A DNA stretch of 50,047 nt from Lachnospiraceae bacterium (GTDB lineage: Bacteria; Bacillota; Clostridia; Lachnospirales; Lachnospiraceae), in contig JAGBMJ010000137.1 in assembly GCA_017634975.1 (NCBI GenBank), positions 1 through 50,047 of the forward strand, given 5' to 3'. Below the pieces are notes generated by a model. The model did not search any database, was not told the DNA's origin, and was given only the letters and a program-made list of their open reading frames with translations. Both the position numbers and the translations under genes were made by a program. How positions within the stretch are numbered: the stretch's first letter is position 1; every line of letters begins with the position of its first letter. Below, piece by piece: positions 15,241-23,967 of the stretch.

Positions 15241-15260
15241 TACTGTCCAATAAACTCCAC
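15241..15260 (-). promoter_or_regulatory. Copy 2 of the shared 20-bp upstream element
   Basis: TACTGTCCAATAAACTCCAC, identical to 12,121-12,140. It is followed by the same kind of ACAAGGGTGG-GGAGATCAA leader on the minus strand, 60 bases before the start of the gene at 14,580. The -10 box is weaker here than in copy 1. Confidence 0.5.
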
Positions 15261-15291
15261 TGAAGCCATAAAATATCGATTATTTTCATGC

Positions 15292-15332
15292 AAAAAAGAC
15301 GCGGAAGAGTCGAAACTCCTCCGCGTCTTTTT
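15292..15332 (-). terminator. Rho-independent terminator after the relaxase gene
   Basis: AAAAAGACGCGGA / TCCGCGTCTTTTT form a 13-bp stem with inner AGT/ACT pairing. It lies about 220 bases beyond the relaxase stop and upstream of the promoter for the gene at 14,580. It could act in both directions. Confidence 0.8.
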
Positions 15333-15553
15333 GCTAAATCGAACATTTGTTCCACGTGGAACATATTGCATTTTCCTGCCGACGGGTCCGGCAATTTTCT
15401 CCGGGCAAAGCCCGTTTGCACGCCTCGGCGCACAAATTCGCCAGCAGTGCCTCGCGATATCGCGAGGCTTCTTGCTTGTTGGCGGGTCCTGCCCCCAATC
15501 CCCCGGAACCTCGTTTCACTCGGAGCTGCGCATCACCCCGGGTGACGCTTTAT
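15333..15553. other. Intergenic region rich in palindromes (parS-like site)
   Basis: No gene is supported in these 221 bases. TGTTCCACGTGGAACA (15348-15363) is a perfect 16-bp palindrome one base from the ParB-binding parS sequence TGTTCCACGTGAAACA. GCCTCGCGATATCGCGAGGC (15449-15468) is a perfect 20-bp palindrome. CGGGCAAAGCCCG and CACCCCGGGTG are shorter hairpins. The cluster next to a relaxase gene suggests a DNA-processing or partition site of the element. Confidence 0.6.
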
Positions 15554-16978
15554 CTATAGAGCCCGATCCGTATTTTTATGCATTTCCTTCTGCCACTGCT
15601 CATCCCCGATACCAAGGAAACGTTCAATGTTATACTTCGCCATTTGCATGTCTTTCATCTCCTGCCGTGCCCGCCGATACTCCGCATAAGTCTCTTTTTT
15701 CTCCTGAAGTACGCGCCCATATTCCTCATTCAGTTGTTTGATCGTCGGCAGTTTTTCCACCTTCAGATCGGTGAACGCCTGCTTCGCTGCTTTATGCAAA
15801 GTCAGCGCTTCCCGGTGTTCCTCGAAGAAACGTTTACTATATCCGCCCTTCCGGTATTCCGCATAAATCTCCCGAGTCTTCGAATAATTGATGATATGTT
15901 TTTTCAATTCTGCGATCTCGGCAAGCCGTGCTTCCAACGCCTTCTGCCGTTCTGCGATCTCATGAAATCTTGCAGATGCCGCCTTTGCACTTTCGGCCAG
16001 CTGATCATAATCCCGCACGCCATGCTCTTCCAGATACAGCAGTGTCTGTGCGATCTGCTTGACATTATGGATCTTGGCCCAGTGCTCATACCCGGGACCT
16101 TTTCCCTTCGCGATCATCGCCTGGATATCCACCAGCATATCCAGCTTCCTGTCTTCTTTCGGTGTTGGCCCTTCCCCGGCTTGCCCCCGATCCGGCTTCG
16201 TCGCATGAGCGGCCTCTCCGGAAAATACCCGCTCCAGATCTTCCTCACGGTATCCTTCTCCCAGTGATCGGAACCTCAGGAACTTTTTCTGATTTTTCCC
16301 TTTCACGGAGATGTACTTCCCTCGCCGGATCTCATAATCCATTTCTTCCATGAGCCGGAGAAGCTCATCCATATCCTTTGGCTTTTTCTCCATACATGCG
16401 TCGATAACCGCACGGATCTCCTCCCGAAAACTCCTCCGGTCCGGATACTCTGTCCTTCGTGCTCTCTCACTTGACTTCCCCGGATCGATCACGGACAGTC
16501 CATTCTCCAGGCAGACGAGGTCGCTCACCTTTTGAAGCGCAATACCGGAGAAAAAGAAGTTCCGGAATTTCCGATCACAGTCAAGGTCGGTGGAATTATA
16601 AATGATGTGATTGTGGATATGCGCCTTATCCACATGCGTCGCGACAATGAAAGCGTGCCGTCCCTTTGTCCAGCGCATCGCCGTTTCATAGCCGATCCGG
16701 TTCGCCTCTTCCGGCGTTACTTCCCCGGGTTTGAACGACTGGCGGATCTGATAGGCAAGGATATCTCCCGCATATACCCTTCCGGTCTTTTGCAGATATT
16801 CTCTCTTGGACACCGCAAACTGTTCTTCCACGATCTTCGGATCGCAAGCATAACTGCTGACCAGTTCTCCGCCATTTGTCTTTTCGCCGTTCTGTGCATA
16901 GTCCGTCCTGTCCTTCAGACACTGCTGAATGGATTTTCCTTTATTCTTATGCATAGCGATCAGTCTCGTCGCCGCCAT
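15554..16978 (-). CDS. Relaxase/mobilization nuclease (MobA/VirD2-like)
   Basis: 474 residues. N-terminal MAATRLIAMHKNKGKSIQQC, the catalytic YAQNG region, and the three-histidine metal motif HVDKAHIHNHIIYNS (about 115-130) define a relaxase that nicks oriT and stays bound to the 5' end during conjugative transfer. The C-terminal half is helical and coiled coil (AKAASARFHEIAERQKALEARL). MobC-like protein is encoded 20 bases upstream. With no type IV secretion genes in view, it is probably mobilised in trans or the rest of the element is lost. Confidence 0.85.
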   Translation of the reverse strand: MAATRLIAMHKNKGKSIQQCLKDRTDYAQNGEKTNGGELVSSYACDPKIVEEQFAVSKREYLQKTGRVYAGDILAYQIRQSFKPGEVTPEEANRIGYETAMRWTKGRHAFIVATHVDKAHIHNHIIYNSTDLDCDRKFRNFFFSGIALQKVSDLVCLENGLSVIDPGKSSERARRTEYPDRRSFREEIRAVIDACMEKKPKDMDELLRLMEEMDYEIRRGKYISVKGKNQKKFLRFRSLGEGYREEDLERVFSGEAAHATKPDRGQAGEGPTPKEDRKLDMLVDIQAMIAKGKGPGYEHWAKIHNVKQIAQTLLYLEEHGVRDYDQLAESAKAASARFHEIAERQKALEARLAEIAELKKHIINYSKTREIYAEYRKGGYSKRFFEEHREALTLHKAAKQAFTDLKVEKLPTIKQLNEEYGRVLQEKKETYAEYRRARQEMKDMQMAKYNIERFLGIGDEQWQKEMHKNTDRAL

Positions 16979-16997
16979 TTTGCCTCACCTCTCCTCG

Positions 16998-17327
16998 TCA
17001 TATTGCGGCTAACCGCTGCAGGATCTCCTTCAGCAGACTCCATATTTCTTCCTGTCCTCTTTGGATATCCCGGATATCTTCCTCATATATGCTGCCGCCC
17101 TCATTGGCTCGTTTCGCGTACTGGTTGATATTGTTTGAATTGATCCTAAGAAGGCGTGCTACCTCCTTCACATCTGTCAGATCCAGCTTTACCACATATC
17201 CGTCGATCGCCATCTTACGTATATATGCGGCCATATTGCTGATACCGGTCTCCTGCATTTTCTGCCGGATCAGTTCCCTCTCGCCCGGGCGAAATCTTAC
17301 CAGGAACGAATCTGTATACTCTCTCAT
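16998..17327 (-). CDS. MobC-like relaxosome protein
   Basis: 109 residues with a ribbon-helix-helix-like N-terminus (FLVRFRPGERELIRQKMQET, then MAAYIRKMAIDG) and the LLRINSNNINQYAKRANEGGS segment typical of MobC family proteins. These bind oriT DNA and help the relaxase. The start overlaps the stop of a 34-codon frame (ATGA), and the relaxase follows after 19 bases, so they form one operon. Confidence 0.8.
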   Translation of the reverse strand: MREYTDSFLVRFRPGERELIRQKMQETGISNMAAYIRKMAIDGYVVKLDLTDVKEVARLLRINSNNINQYAKRANEGGSIYEEDIRDIQRGQEEIWSLLKEILQRLAAI

Positions 17328-17428
17328 AGCGCCGCCTCCAATACTCTTCTTTCTGCCAGGTCACTGTTCACCCTGGCCTGGTAGTAACTCTCCATGGTAA
17401 GCGGAGCATTATACAACGATGCCAGCAT
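17324..17428 (-). CDS. 34-residue peptide upstream of mobC
   Basis: MLASLYNAPLT followed by MESYYQARVNSDLAERRVLE. AGGAG lies just upstream of the ATG (17426-17428) and the TGA overlaps the mobC start codon (ATGA), which suggests translational coupling. It may be only a leader peptide. Confidence 0.4.
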   Translation of the reverse strand: MLASLYNAPLTMESYYQARVNSDLAERRVLEAAL

Positions 17429-17764
17429 ATACTCTCCTGTCTTCCTTCATTTTTCAATAGTTTTAATTCTCCCGGCATTTCTCCTTCCTTTCTTCCGCTC
17501 CTTATCCGGTTAAGCGGATCTGTCTTGCCTTGTCTCCTGTTACTTTTTGTGCATAAGAAAAACGCCGTGCCCGCAAGCTATACTGCTCACGAGCCGACGC
17601 TCATCCTATACTGTCATTCCTTTGCAAAAGAACCGGACTCCGCCGGGTGTCATCTTGCCCCTATCACTTTGTCCATCGTAAATATATCACAGGCGGATCT
17701 ATATTAAAATGGCCGGTCTGTGACATCGTGTGACAATTTGTGACTAAAGATTATGCATTAACCC
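17429..17764. other. Intergenic region with possible oriT
   Basis: No gene seen. CATCTTGC at 17651-17658 fits the nic consensus of IncP/VirD2-like relaxases (YATCYTGY) and follows the short repeat CCGGACTCCGCCGG. Three TGTGAC(A/T) units at 17719, 17729 and 17739 have an exact 10-bp period. This is upstream of mobC and the relaxase, the usual oriT position. Which strand would be nicked is not proven. Confidence 0.4.
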
Positions 17765-18130
17765 CTATGCGCTCTTCTGCCCTGCAATTTCGCGCACTTT
17801 TTCAATAGAAAGCCCGGAATACTCAGCCGCCTTTTCAACAGAAAGGCCATCTGCCAACATTTTCTTTACATTTATAATTCTATCTCTTTCTACTGCCTCA
17901 GTTCTCATTTCCTCCATAACTTTGCACATATGCGCCACCCCTTTCTCATCTTCCTTAAAATATCGTGCCCTGTCCGCTAAAATTTTAAAATGCATATCAT
18001 CTGGATTTGTGCAAGAAAAATCATGCATCAGCTTTCCTAATTCCGTTGCGCTATTCTGATTCTCTCCATTAACATAAACTATGTACTGACCATCATCAAA
18101 AGGTATCCTAATAATTCCAACCGTCATCAT
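17765..18130 (-). pseudogene. C-terminal fragment of an Rpn/PD-(D/E)XK transposase-like protein
   Basis: 121 residues beginning MMTVGIIRIPFDDGQYIVYVNG and containing LGKLMHDFSCTNPDDMHFKILADRARYFKE, the C-terminal part of the Rpn-like family of about 300 residues. The nuclease domain is missing, so this is a remnant. Its ATGATGA overlaps the stop of the AbiEii gene, so it may still be translated. The end (MLADGLSVEKAAEYSGLSIE) is the common helix of this family. Confidence 0.7.
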
Positions 18131-18939
18131 CCTGCCTTTAATTGCAGGTACATCAGATAAGTCAGTATTCCGTCAAATATCTCATCAATACTGTCATCCA
18201 GCCACCGCTTGTCGCTGCTGTCAACTCTTTCTTTATATCCCGCATTACCGAATACTTTTTTTACTCTTCTCACAACAGCACTCATATCATTCTCCTTCAT
18301 TTTGGAATCTTCAAAGATCAGAATCCGGAAGCAGTTCATCAGATTCTTTTCATTCAGTTTCCCGCATTGATAAAACATATCGTAAATATCCTTATACCTT
18401 GTGCTGAATGTTCCAAATTTAAGCAATGAACGCATTTTCTCAGAAAACATCTGCTCCCTAGAATTTATAAGAAGTGACGCTCCCTCATTATCAAATGCGA
18501 TATCAAAACAGTATTCTTCCTGCTCAATATCAAAATGTTTATGTACTCCCAGATCGATCTTGCTTTCGATGGTATTATTGAAATTATCCTTAATGTGTAT
18601 AAATACCCTTTTTCCGTTATAGTCCTGCTGATTCAATTCCGTTATATCTCCTACCCTTGTGATGGAAATACCGTCAATCGTGTTCAGTTTTCCTATAAAC
18701 AGATCTATAGATTCATCTGCCAGTGAATACCTTATAAAATCTATATCCATATCCTGCGTGGCGCGGCGCACCTCATTTGTAATGCTCCTCATAACAACGC
18801 CGCCCTTAATCGTAGCATTCCGGGACAGTGAGCTTCGCGATAATGCCTTAAGAACAATATCCTGGCAGACACGTGCTCTGGCATCATCCGGTTCATACCC
18901 GATTTTCTCCATTTCTTCCGTAAGATCATATAAATTCAT
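18127..18939 (-). CDS. AbiEii-like nucleotidyltransferase toxin
   Basis: 270 residues. IKGGVVMRSITNEVRRATQDMDIDFIRY carries the GG...DxD nucleotidyltransferase core of the AbiEii/AbiGii family, which modifies tRNA ends or other RNA to stop growth. The downstream conserved helix GTFSTRYKDIYDMFYQ is also present. It directly follows the AbiEi gene (one base shared), the normal antitoxin-toxin order. It probably acts in abortive infection or element maintenance. Confidence 0.85.
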   Translation of the reverse strand: MNLYDLTEEMEKIGYEPDDARARVCQDIVLKALSRSSLSRNATIKGGVVMRSITNEVRRATQDMDIDFIRYSLADESIDLFIGKLNTIDGISITRVGDITELNQQDYNGKRVFIHIKDNFNNTIESKIDLGVHKHFDIEQEEYCFDIAFDNEGASLLINSREQMFSEKMRSLLKFGTFSTRYKDIYDMFYQCGKLNEKNLMNCFRILIFEDSKMKENDMSAVVRRVKKVFGNAGYKERVDSSDKRWLDDSIDEIFDGILTYLMYLQLKAG

Positions 18940-19481
18940 CAGAATACCTCCATTTGCAGTGTTTCCATTACGAGTCTGGTCTTAGGCAGTTTTTCAGCAT
19001 ATTCCTCCACGGCCTCTATATCCAGATCATACAGAATCTTTCTGTAATTTCCGATTATCTCTTTGTAATAGTCAAAGGGCAGCTTGTTCTTATACCTAAC
19101 CAATTCTACAAGCATTCTCTCACGACTGAATATCCTTATACATGAGCCGCTGACTTCTTTCTGCTCCGTACCTAACCCCAGGCTGTCGCTGTTATCAAAA
19201 TACTGTACTATCCTTGGATCCTGTATCTTTGTGGAATCCTTATCTGTGATCAGATAATACTTCTTAGGAATCGTATCCGTCAATCCATGATAATAAAACG
19301 CACTATTCATTGTAAATACAGCATACGGATATGTTTTACCAATAACAGACAGATCCTGTTCTTTCCCCGCATCCGAATAGACTCCCCTTGAAATTTTTAT
19401 TAGATTCCCAGATAAAATATCTTTTCGCATAGCATAATCCGTATGATATCTCTGTTTACATTCCTTATACGAATATAGCAT
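18939..19481 (-). CDS. AbiEi-like antitoxin/regulator
   Basis: 180 residues from the ATG at 19479-19481 with GGAGG about 8 bases upstream. The N-terminal winged helix (YKECKQRYHTDYAMRKDILSGNLIKISRGVY) is followed by the antitoxin domain (YAVFTMNSAFYYHGLTDTIP). In type IV AbiE systems this protein represses its own promoter by binding inverted repeats. Several ATCCGTAAA/ACGGAT repeats lie in its promoter region. Confidence 0.8.
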   Translation of the reverse strand: MLYSYKECKQRYHTDYAMRKDILSGNLIKISRGVYSDAGKEQDLSVIGKTYPYAVFTMNSAFYYHGLTDTIPKKYYLITDKDSTKIQDPRIVQYFDNSDSLGLGTEQKEVSGSCIRIFSRERMLVELVRYKNKLPFDYYKEIIGNYRKILYDLDIEAVEEYAEKLPKTRLVMETLQMEVF

Positions 19482-19499
19482 AAAATCGCCTCCGTTATA

Positions 19500-19568
19500 T
19501 AAACTCCGTATTATTTTCTTTTTTACGGATTTCATGTAAACTGTACCACAAATTCCGTGATAGTACAA
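19500..19568 (-). promoter_or_regulatory. Promoter of the AbiE-like operon
   Basis: Minus strand TTGTAC (19563-19568), 17 bases and TACAGT (19540-19545). AATCCGTAAAAAA and TACGGAGTT lie between promoter and start, and ACGGAATT in the spacer; these are likely repressor contacts because they echo the arms of the hairpin at 19,581. Confidence 0.55.
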
Positions 19569-19571
19569 TAA

Positions 19572-19620
19572 AAAAAACAAGCAAAATCCGTAAAATGCTG
19601 TATTTTACGGATTTTGCTTA
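19572..19620 (-). terminator. 18-bp-arm inverted repeat: terminator and possible operator
   Basis: AAGCAAAATCCGTAAAAT and its exact reverse complement are separated by 5 bases. On the minus strand the hairpin is followed by GTTTTTTTT. It insulates the AbiE operon from upstream transcription. The arms contain the same ATCCGTAAA word as the AbiE promoter, so regulator binding is also possible. Confidence 0.65.
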
Positions 19621-19638
19621 AATTGACATACTATAGAA

Positions 19639-19788
19639 TCATATTGCTCCATTCAGCCTCTGCTTGATCACCCAGATGACATCTTCCTTCTCACGATCCG
19701 ATAACCGGTCGAACAGCCTGACAAAGGATGCATACCGATTACAGAGGATCTGCTCCTCTCCGGCCTCCACATAGGGCTCTATACCCAA
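19639..19788 (-). pseudogene. Small C-terminal protein remnant
   Basis: A minus-strand frame reads IEPYVEAGEEQILCNRYASF...RLFDRLSDREKEDVIWVIKQ and stops at 19,639. It is clearly protein-like, but no good start is visible: it runs back into the ppdK terminator, and only a GTG (PYVEA) is available. It is probably the tail of a gene cut at the island/core boundary. Family unknown. Confidence 0.4.
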
Positions 19789-19826
19789 AAAATAGGGAGC
19801 CCGTAACGGACTCCCTACACCATTAA
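19789..19826 (-). terminator. Rho-independent terminator of ppdK
   Basis: Minus strand TAGGGAGTCCGT / ACGGGCTCCCTA followed by six T, about 25 bases after the ppdK stop. Confidence 0.85.
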
Positions 19827-19848
19827 GAATCTATGGTATTCTCAATTA

Positions 19849-22482
19849 TTATTTCTTCTTGCTTGCGATAGCAGCCTGTGCTGCTGCCAAACGGGCGATC
19901 GGCACACGATACGGGCTGCAGGAAACATAATCCAGACCGATCTTGTGGCAGAACTCGATAGAGGAAGGATCGCCGCCGTGCTCACCGCAGATACCGCAGT
20001 GGATTTCCGGACGAACGCTCTTACCTTTCCTGATCGCCATATCCATCAGTTCTCCGACACCGTCCTGGTCGAGCTTTGCAAACGGGTCATTCTCGAAGAT
20101 CTTTCTCTCATAGTATGCCTGCAGGAACTTACCTGCGTCATCACGTGAGAAACCGTAGGTCATCTGGGTCAGGTCATTGGTACCGAAGCAGAAGAACTCA
20201 GCCTCCTTCGCAATGGTATCTGCGGTCAGAGCTGCACGCGGGATCTCGATCATGGTACCTACTTCGTACTTCAGGTCAGACTTCTGTGCCTTCAGCTCAT
20301 CATCGGCAGCCTTCACAACGATATCCTTAACGAACTTCAGCTCCTTCGCATCACCAACGAGCGGGATCATGATCTCCGGTACTACATTCCAGTCCGGATG
20401 ATTCTTCTTGGTGTTGATCGCTGCACGGATCACGGCAATGGTCTGCATCTTAGCGATCTCCGGGTAGGTGACATCCAGACGGATACCACGGTGACCCATC
20501 ATCGGGTTGAACTCTACCAGACCTTCGATACGAGCCTTGATCTGCTCAACGGTCTTGCCCTTTGCCTTTGCCAGACGGGCGATATCGTCCTCGGTCTTCG
20601 GAACAAACTCGTGCAGAGGCGGATCCAGGAAACGGATGGTAACCGGGTTGCCTTCCATAGCCTCGAACAGCTGCTCAAAGTCACCCTGCTGCAGCGGCTC
20701 GATCTTCTGCAGCGCTTCTTCTCTTTCTTCTACGGTATCGGATACGATCATCTCGCGGAATGCTTCAATACGATCCTCGTCAAAGAACATGTGCTCGGTA
20801 CGGCAAAGACCGATACCTTCTGCGCCAAGCTCTCTTGCCTTCTTTGCATCTCTCGGGGTATCCGCATTGGTACGAACCTTCAGGGTACGATACTTATCTG
20901 CCCATCCCATGATACGGCCGAACTCACCGACGATCTGTGCGTCCACGGTAGGAACCGCACCGTCGTAGATGTTACCGGTAGTACCGTCGAAGGAGATGAT
21001 GTCGCCTTCGTGATACTCCTTGCCGCCAAGGGTAAACTTCTTATTCTCTTCATCCATAATGATGTCGCCGCAGCCGGATACACAGCAGGCACCCATACCA
21101 CGTGCAACTACTGCTGCGTGGCTGGTCATACCGCCACGAACGGTCAGGATACCCTGGGATACCTTCATACCGGTGATATCTTCCGGAGAGGTCTCCAGAC
21201 GTACCAGAACGACCTTCTCACCGCGAGCCGCCCACTCCTCAGCATCTGCAGCGGTGAACACGATCTTACCGCATGCAGCACCCGGAGCTGCGCCCAGTGC
21301 CTTACCGATCAGTCTTGCACGAACGATCGCGCTCTGATCGAAGGTCGGGTGAAGCAGGGTATCTAAGTTTCTCGGATCGATCATCGCAACGGCTTCTTCC
21401 TCGGTACGCATACCCTCATCTACCAGGTCACATGCGATCTTCAGAGCAGCCTGTGCAGTTCTCTTTCCGTTTCTGGTCTGCAGCATGTACAGCTTGCCGT
21501 GCTCTACGGTAAACTCCATATCCTGCATATCGCGATAATGGCTCTCCAGCTTCTGGCAAACATCCTTGAACTGACCAAATGCCTCCGGGAACTTCTCTTC
21601 CATTTCAGCGATCTTCATCGGGGTACGTACGCCGGCAACAACGTCCTCGCCCTGCGCGTTGGTCAGGAACTCACCGAACAGCCCCTTCTCACCGTTTGCC
21701 GGGTTACGTGTAAATGCAACTCCGGTACCGCAGTCATCACCCATATTACCGAATGCCATAGACTGTACGTTTACGGCAGTACCCCAGGAATACGGGATAT
21801 CATTGTCTCTTCTGTATACGTTTGCACGGGGATTGTCCCAGCTGCGGAATACGGCTTTGATCGCACCTTCCAGCTGTACCTTCGGATCGGTCGGGAAATC
21901 TTCACCGATCTTGGACTTATATTCTGCCTTGAACTGGTTTGCCAGTTCCTTCAGATCTGCTGCATCGAGCTCAACGTCCTGGGTAACACCCTTCTTGGAT
22001 TTCATCTTGTCGATCAGCTGCTCGAAATACTTCTTACCTACTTCCATTACTACATCGGAATACATCTGGATGAAACGTCTGTAGCAGTCCCAAGCCCAAC
22101 GGGGATTCTGGGATTTCTCAGCCAGTACGGCTACTACGTCTTCGTTCAGCCCCAGGTTTAAGATGGTATCCATCATACCCGGCATGGATGCACGTGCACC
22201 GGAACGAACGGAAACCAGAAGCGGGTTCTCCTTATCCCCAAATTTCTTGCCGGTGATCTCTTCCAGCTTAACGATATACTCCTTGATCTGACCCATGATC
22301 TCGTCATTGATCTGACGGCCGTCCTCATAGTACTGTGTGCAGGCTTCCGTTGTGATGGTAAAGCCCTGCGGTACCGGCAGGCCCAGGTTGGTCATCTCCG
22401 CCAGGTTAGCCCCCTTGCCGCCCAGCAGTTCACGCATGTTTGCATCACCTTCACTGAACAAATAAACCCATTTTTTTGCCAT
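19849..22482 (-). CDS. ppdK: Pyruvate, phosphate dikinase
   Basis: 877 residues from the ATG at 22480-22482 (MAKKWVYLFSEGDANMRELL), with GAAGGAG 7 bases upstream; the family has about 874. It interconverts pyruvate, ATP and phosphate with PEP, AMP and PPi in the cytosol, the usual PEP/pyruvate route of anaerobic Clostridia. ATP-grasp domain N-terminal (LGGKGANLAEM, RSGARASMPGMMDT). The swivelling domain has catalytic His in GGMTSHAAVVARGMG. The C-terminal TIM barrel has catalytic Cys in EIHCGICGEHGGDP. All key residues are present. A single gene with its own terminator. Confidence 0.97.
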   Translation of the reverse strand: MAKKWVYLFSEGDANMRELLGGKGANLAEMTNLGLPVPQGFTITTEACTQYYEDGRQINDEIMGQIKEYIVKLEEITGKKFGDKENPLLVSVRSGARASMPGMMDTILNLGLNEDVVAVLAEKSQNPRWAWDCYRRFIQMYSDVVMEVGKKYFEQLIDKMKSKKGVTQDVELDAADLKELANQFKAEYKSKIGEDFPTDPKVQLEGAIKAVFRSWDNPRANVYRRDNDIPYSWGTAVNVQSMAFGNMGDDCGTGVAFTRNPANGEKGLFGEFLTNAQGEDVVAGVRTPMKIAEMEEKFPEAFGQFKDVCQKLESHYRDMQDMEFTVEHGKLYMLQTRNGKRTAQAALKIACDLVDEGMRTEEEAVAMIDPRNLDTLLHPTFDQSAIVRARLIGKALGAAPGAACGKIVFTAADAEEWAARGEKVVLVRLETSPEDITGMKVSQGILTVRGGMTSHAAVVARGMGACCVSGCGDIIMDEENKKFTLGGKEYHEGDIISFDGTTGNIYDGAVPTVDAQIVGEFGRIMGWADKYRTLKVRTNADTPRDAKKARELGAEGIGLCRTEHMFFDEDRIEAFREMIVSDTVEEREEALQKIEPLQQGDFEQLFEAMEGNPVTIRFLDPPLHEFVPKTEDDIARLAKAKGKTVEQIKARIEGLVEFNPMMGHRGIRLDVTYPEIAKMQTIAVIRAAINTKKNHPDWNVVPEIMIPLVGDAKELKFVKDIVVKAADDELKAQKSDLKYEVGTMIEIPRAALTADTIAKEAEFFCFGTNDLTQMTYGFSRDDAGKFLQAYYERKIFENDPFAKLDQDGVGELMDMAIRKGKSVRPEIHCGICGEHGGDPSSIEFCHKIGLDYVSCSPYRVPIARLAAAQAAIASKKK

Positions 22483-22554
22483 GTCTTTCTCCTTCTTCTC
22501 CCATTCGTAGTTTTGTTTTTGCAACTTCTTCTTCCCCCGGTTTTTCACCGGCAC

Positions 22555-22747
22555 TGCTTACATAATAGCATACTTCTAGTGATATTGCACGAAAATTATA
22601 CCGAAAATTTGGACAAAAAAACTCGGACAAAGTGAATAACTTTACCCGATAAAGTACAAAAGACACCTTCAGCTACGGCATACAGTCCTGCTAAACTCAC
22701 TTCGTTCATTAAGCAGGAACTGGTACCCTCAAGGGGAAGGCAGGATT
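22555..22747. other. Intergenic region with ppdK promoter candidates and a dispersed repeat
   Basis: A TATAAT box is present on the minus strand near 22,600, but its -35 is unclear. ACCCTCAAGGGGAAGGCAGG (22725-22744) belongs to a family of short palindromic repeats also seen near 28,695 and 29,656. Confidence 0.4.
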
Positions 22748-23965
22748 TCAGGGGAGTAAGGATATCATTCTTGCCGGGGTCCGGTAATACATACTGGAGA
22801 TCTTGATACCGGTACGCGGGGAGGATGCATGGAGCACCTGACCGTTGCCGATATAGATCCCGACGTGATTGATACGTCCGCCTTTGGAATAAAAGATCAA
22901 ATCACCCGGCCGGATGGTCTCGGCGGTAACTCGTGTACCGTAGTTTGCCTGCGATGCCGCATGGTGCGGCAGTGAAACCCCGTATTTTTTGTAGATCTGC
23001 ATGGTGAAGCCGGAGCAGTCCACACCTTTTGTCAAGGACACACCGCCCCAGACGTAGCGGTTACCTATGAACTGCTTCGCATATTCTACCAGCTGCGCGC
23101 GGGTACTCTGCACACCGTACTCCTGCAGCAGATCCTTCATGGAAACTGCCGTCTGCAGCTTATCTTCTACTTTCACAAAATCCGCAGAGACGTACGCCTC
23201 TTCCCCATCCAGATCAACTTTGATCCAGCCGTCCAGCTGATCCAGCACGATCAGCTCCTCGCCTTTGGAGACAAACGTGATCACCGGCGTATTGATACTG
23301 GGCTGCTCACGGACTTTCAGACCGTCACCGGAAACGATCGCCACCGGCTCGATGACTTCCTGTGCCAGCAAAAGCGCCTTGGGGCCTGTCAATAGGAATT
23401 CCGTACTGACATAACCTTCCACCTTGCCGGATCTGATATGTGCCCAGCCGTCCTCAATATCCAGCACTTCACAAGCCGCATGGTTGGACAGCTTGCCCAC
23501 CAGATTACCGTCCACGGGTTTCTCACGGATGTTCAGATGATTGCTCACTTCGGCGATACCCAGATTGTTATAGCCGAAATAGGTGATGGGCTCTTCCGGG
23601 ATCTCGAGTTCCAGAAGAGACTTTTCGATCTCGTACTCTGCTCCCAGCTGTACCAGTACCTTATCCGCCACGACCATCTGCAGAGCCTGCTCCTGTTCGC
23701 CATCGTTGATGCCGCGGCTGCCGGTCAGTTCTACCACATCCGCCGCTCCGGCCAGTCCGAGGCTTTCGGCGCTCACCACTCCCGGTGTCACCTGCGGAGC
23801 GGATACTGTCAATGGTGTCGGTGTATATACCCTGTCCAGCGGAAGGATCACGTTACGCAGCGAAAAAAGGCAGACGGAAACCGCTGCCAGGCCAACAATG
23901 AAATATGCGCCGAACGAAACCCTCTCCGGCTTCTTCCGGGAATTCTTCCTGCTTTTTTTTGCCAT
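22748..23965 (-). CDS. NlpC/P60 cell-wall hydrolase with SH3 domains
   Basis: 405 residues. A Lys/Arg-rich start and one membrane helix (about 19-40, signal anchor) place it outside the membrane. Two bacterial SH3-like domains follow (LNIREKPVDGNLVGKL; LKVREQPSINTPVITF), then a C-terminal NlpC/P60 endopeptidase: catalytic Cys in GVDCSGFTMQIY, His in RINHVGIYIG and third polar residue in QVLHASS. It probably cuts peptide stems of peptidoglycan. The start lies 2 bases after the stop of the phosphate transporter gene, so the two are co-transcribed. Confidence 0.9.
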   Translation of the reverse strand: MAKKSRKNSRKKPERVSFGAYFIVGLAAVSVCLFSLRNVILPLDRVYTPTPLTVSAPQVTPGVVSAESLGLAGAADVVELTGSRGINDGEQEQALQMVVADKVLVQLGAEYEIEKSLLELEIPEEPITYFGYNNLGIAEVSNHLNIREKPVDGNLVGKLSNHAACEVLDIEDGWAHIRSGKVEGYVSTEFLLTGPKALLLAQEVIEPVAIVSGDGLKVREQPSINTPVITFVSKGEELIVLDQLDGWIKVDLDGEEAYVSADFVKVEDKLQTAVSMKDLLQEYGVQSTRAQLVEYAKQFIGNRYVWGGVSLTKGVDCSGFTMQIYKKYGVSLPHHAASQANYGTRVTAETIRPGDLIFYSKGGRINHVGIYIGNGQVLHASSPRTGIKISSMYYRTPARMISLLP

Positions 23966-23967
23966 AA

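Noticed and set aside
15113-15433. Minus-strand frame of 106 codons over the terminator and parS-like site
   Set aside because: It crosses a strong terminator, the shared promoter element and the palindrome, and overlaps the true gene start at 15,182 in another frame.
20398-22161. Plus-strand open frames of 200-320 codons
   Set aside because: Antisense to ppdK with no ribosome sites or recognisable domains.
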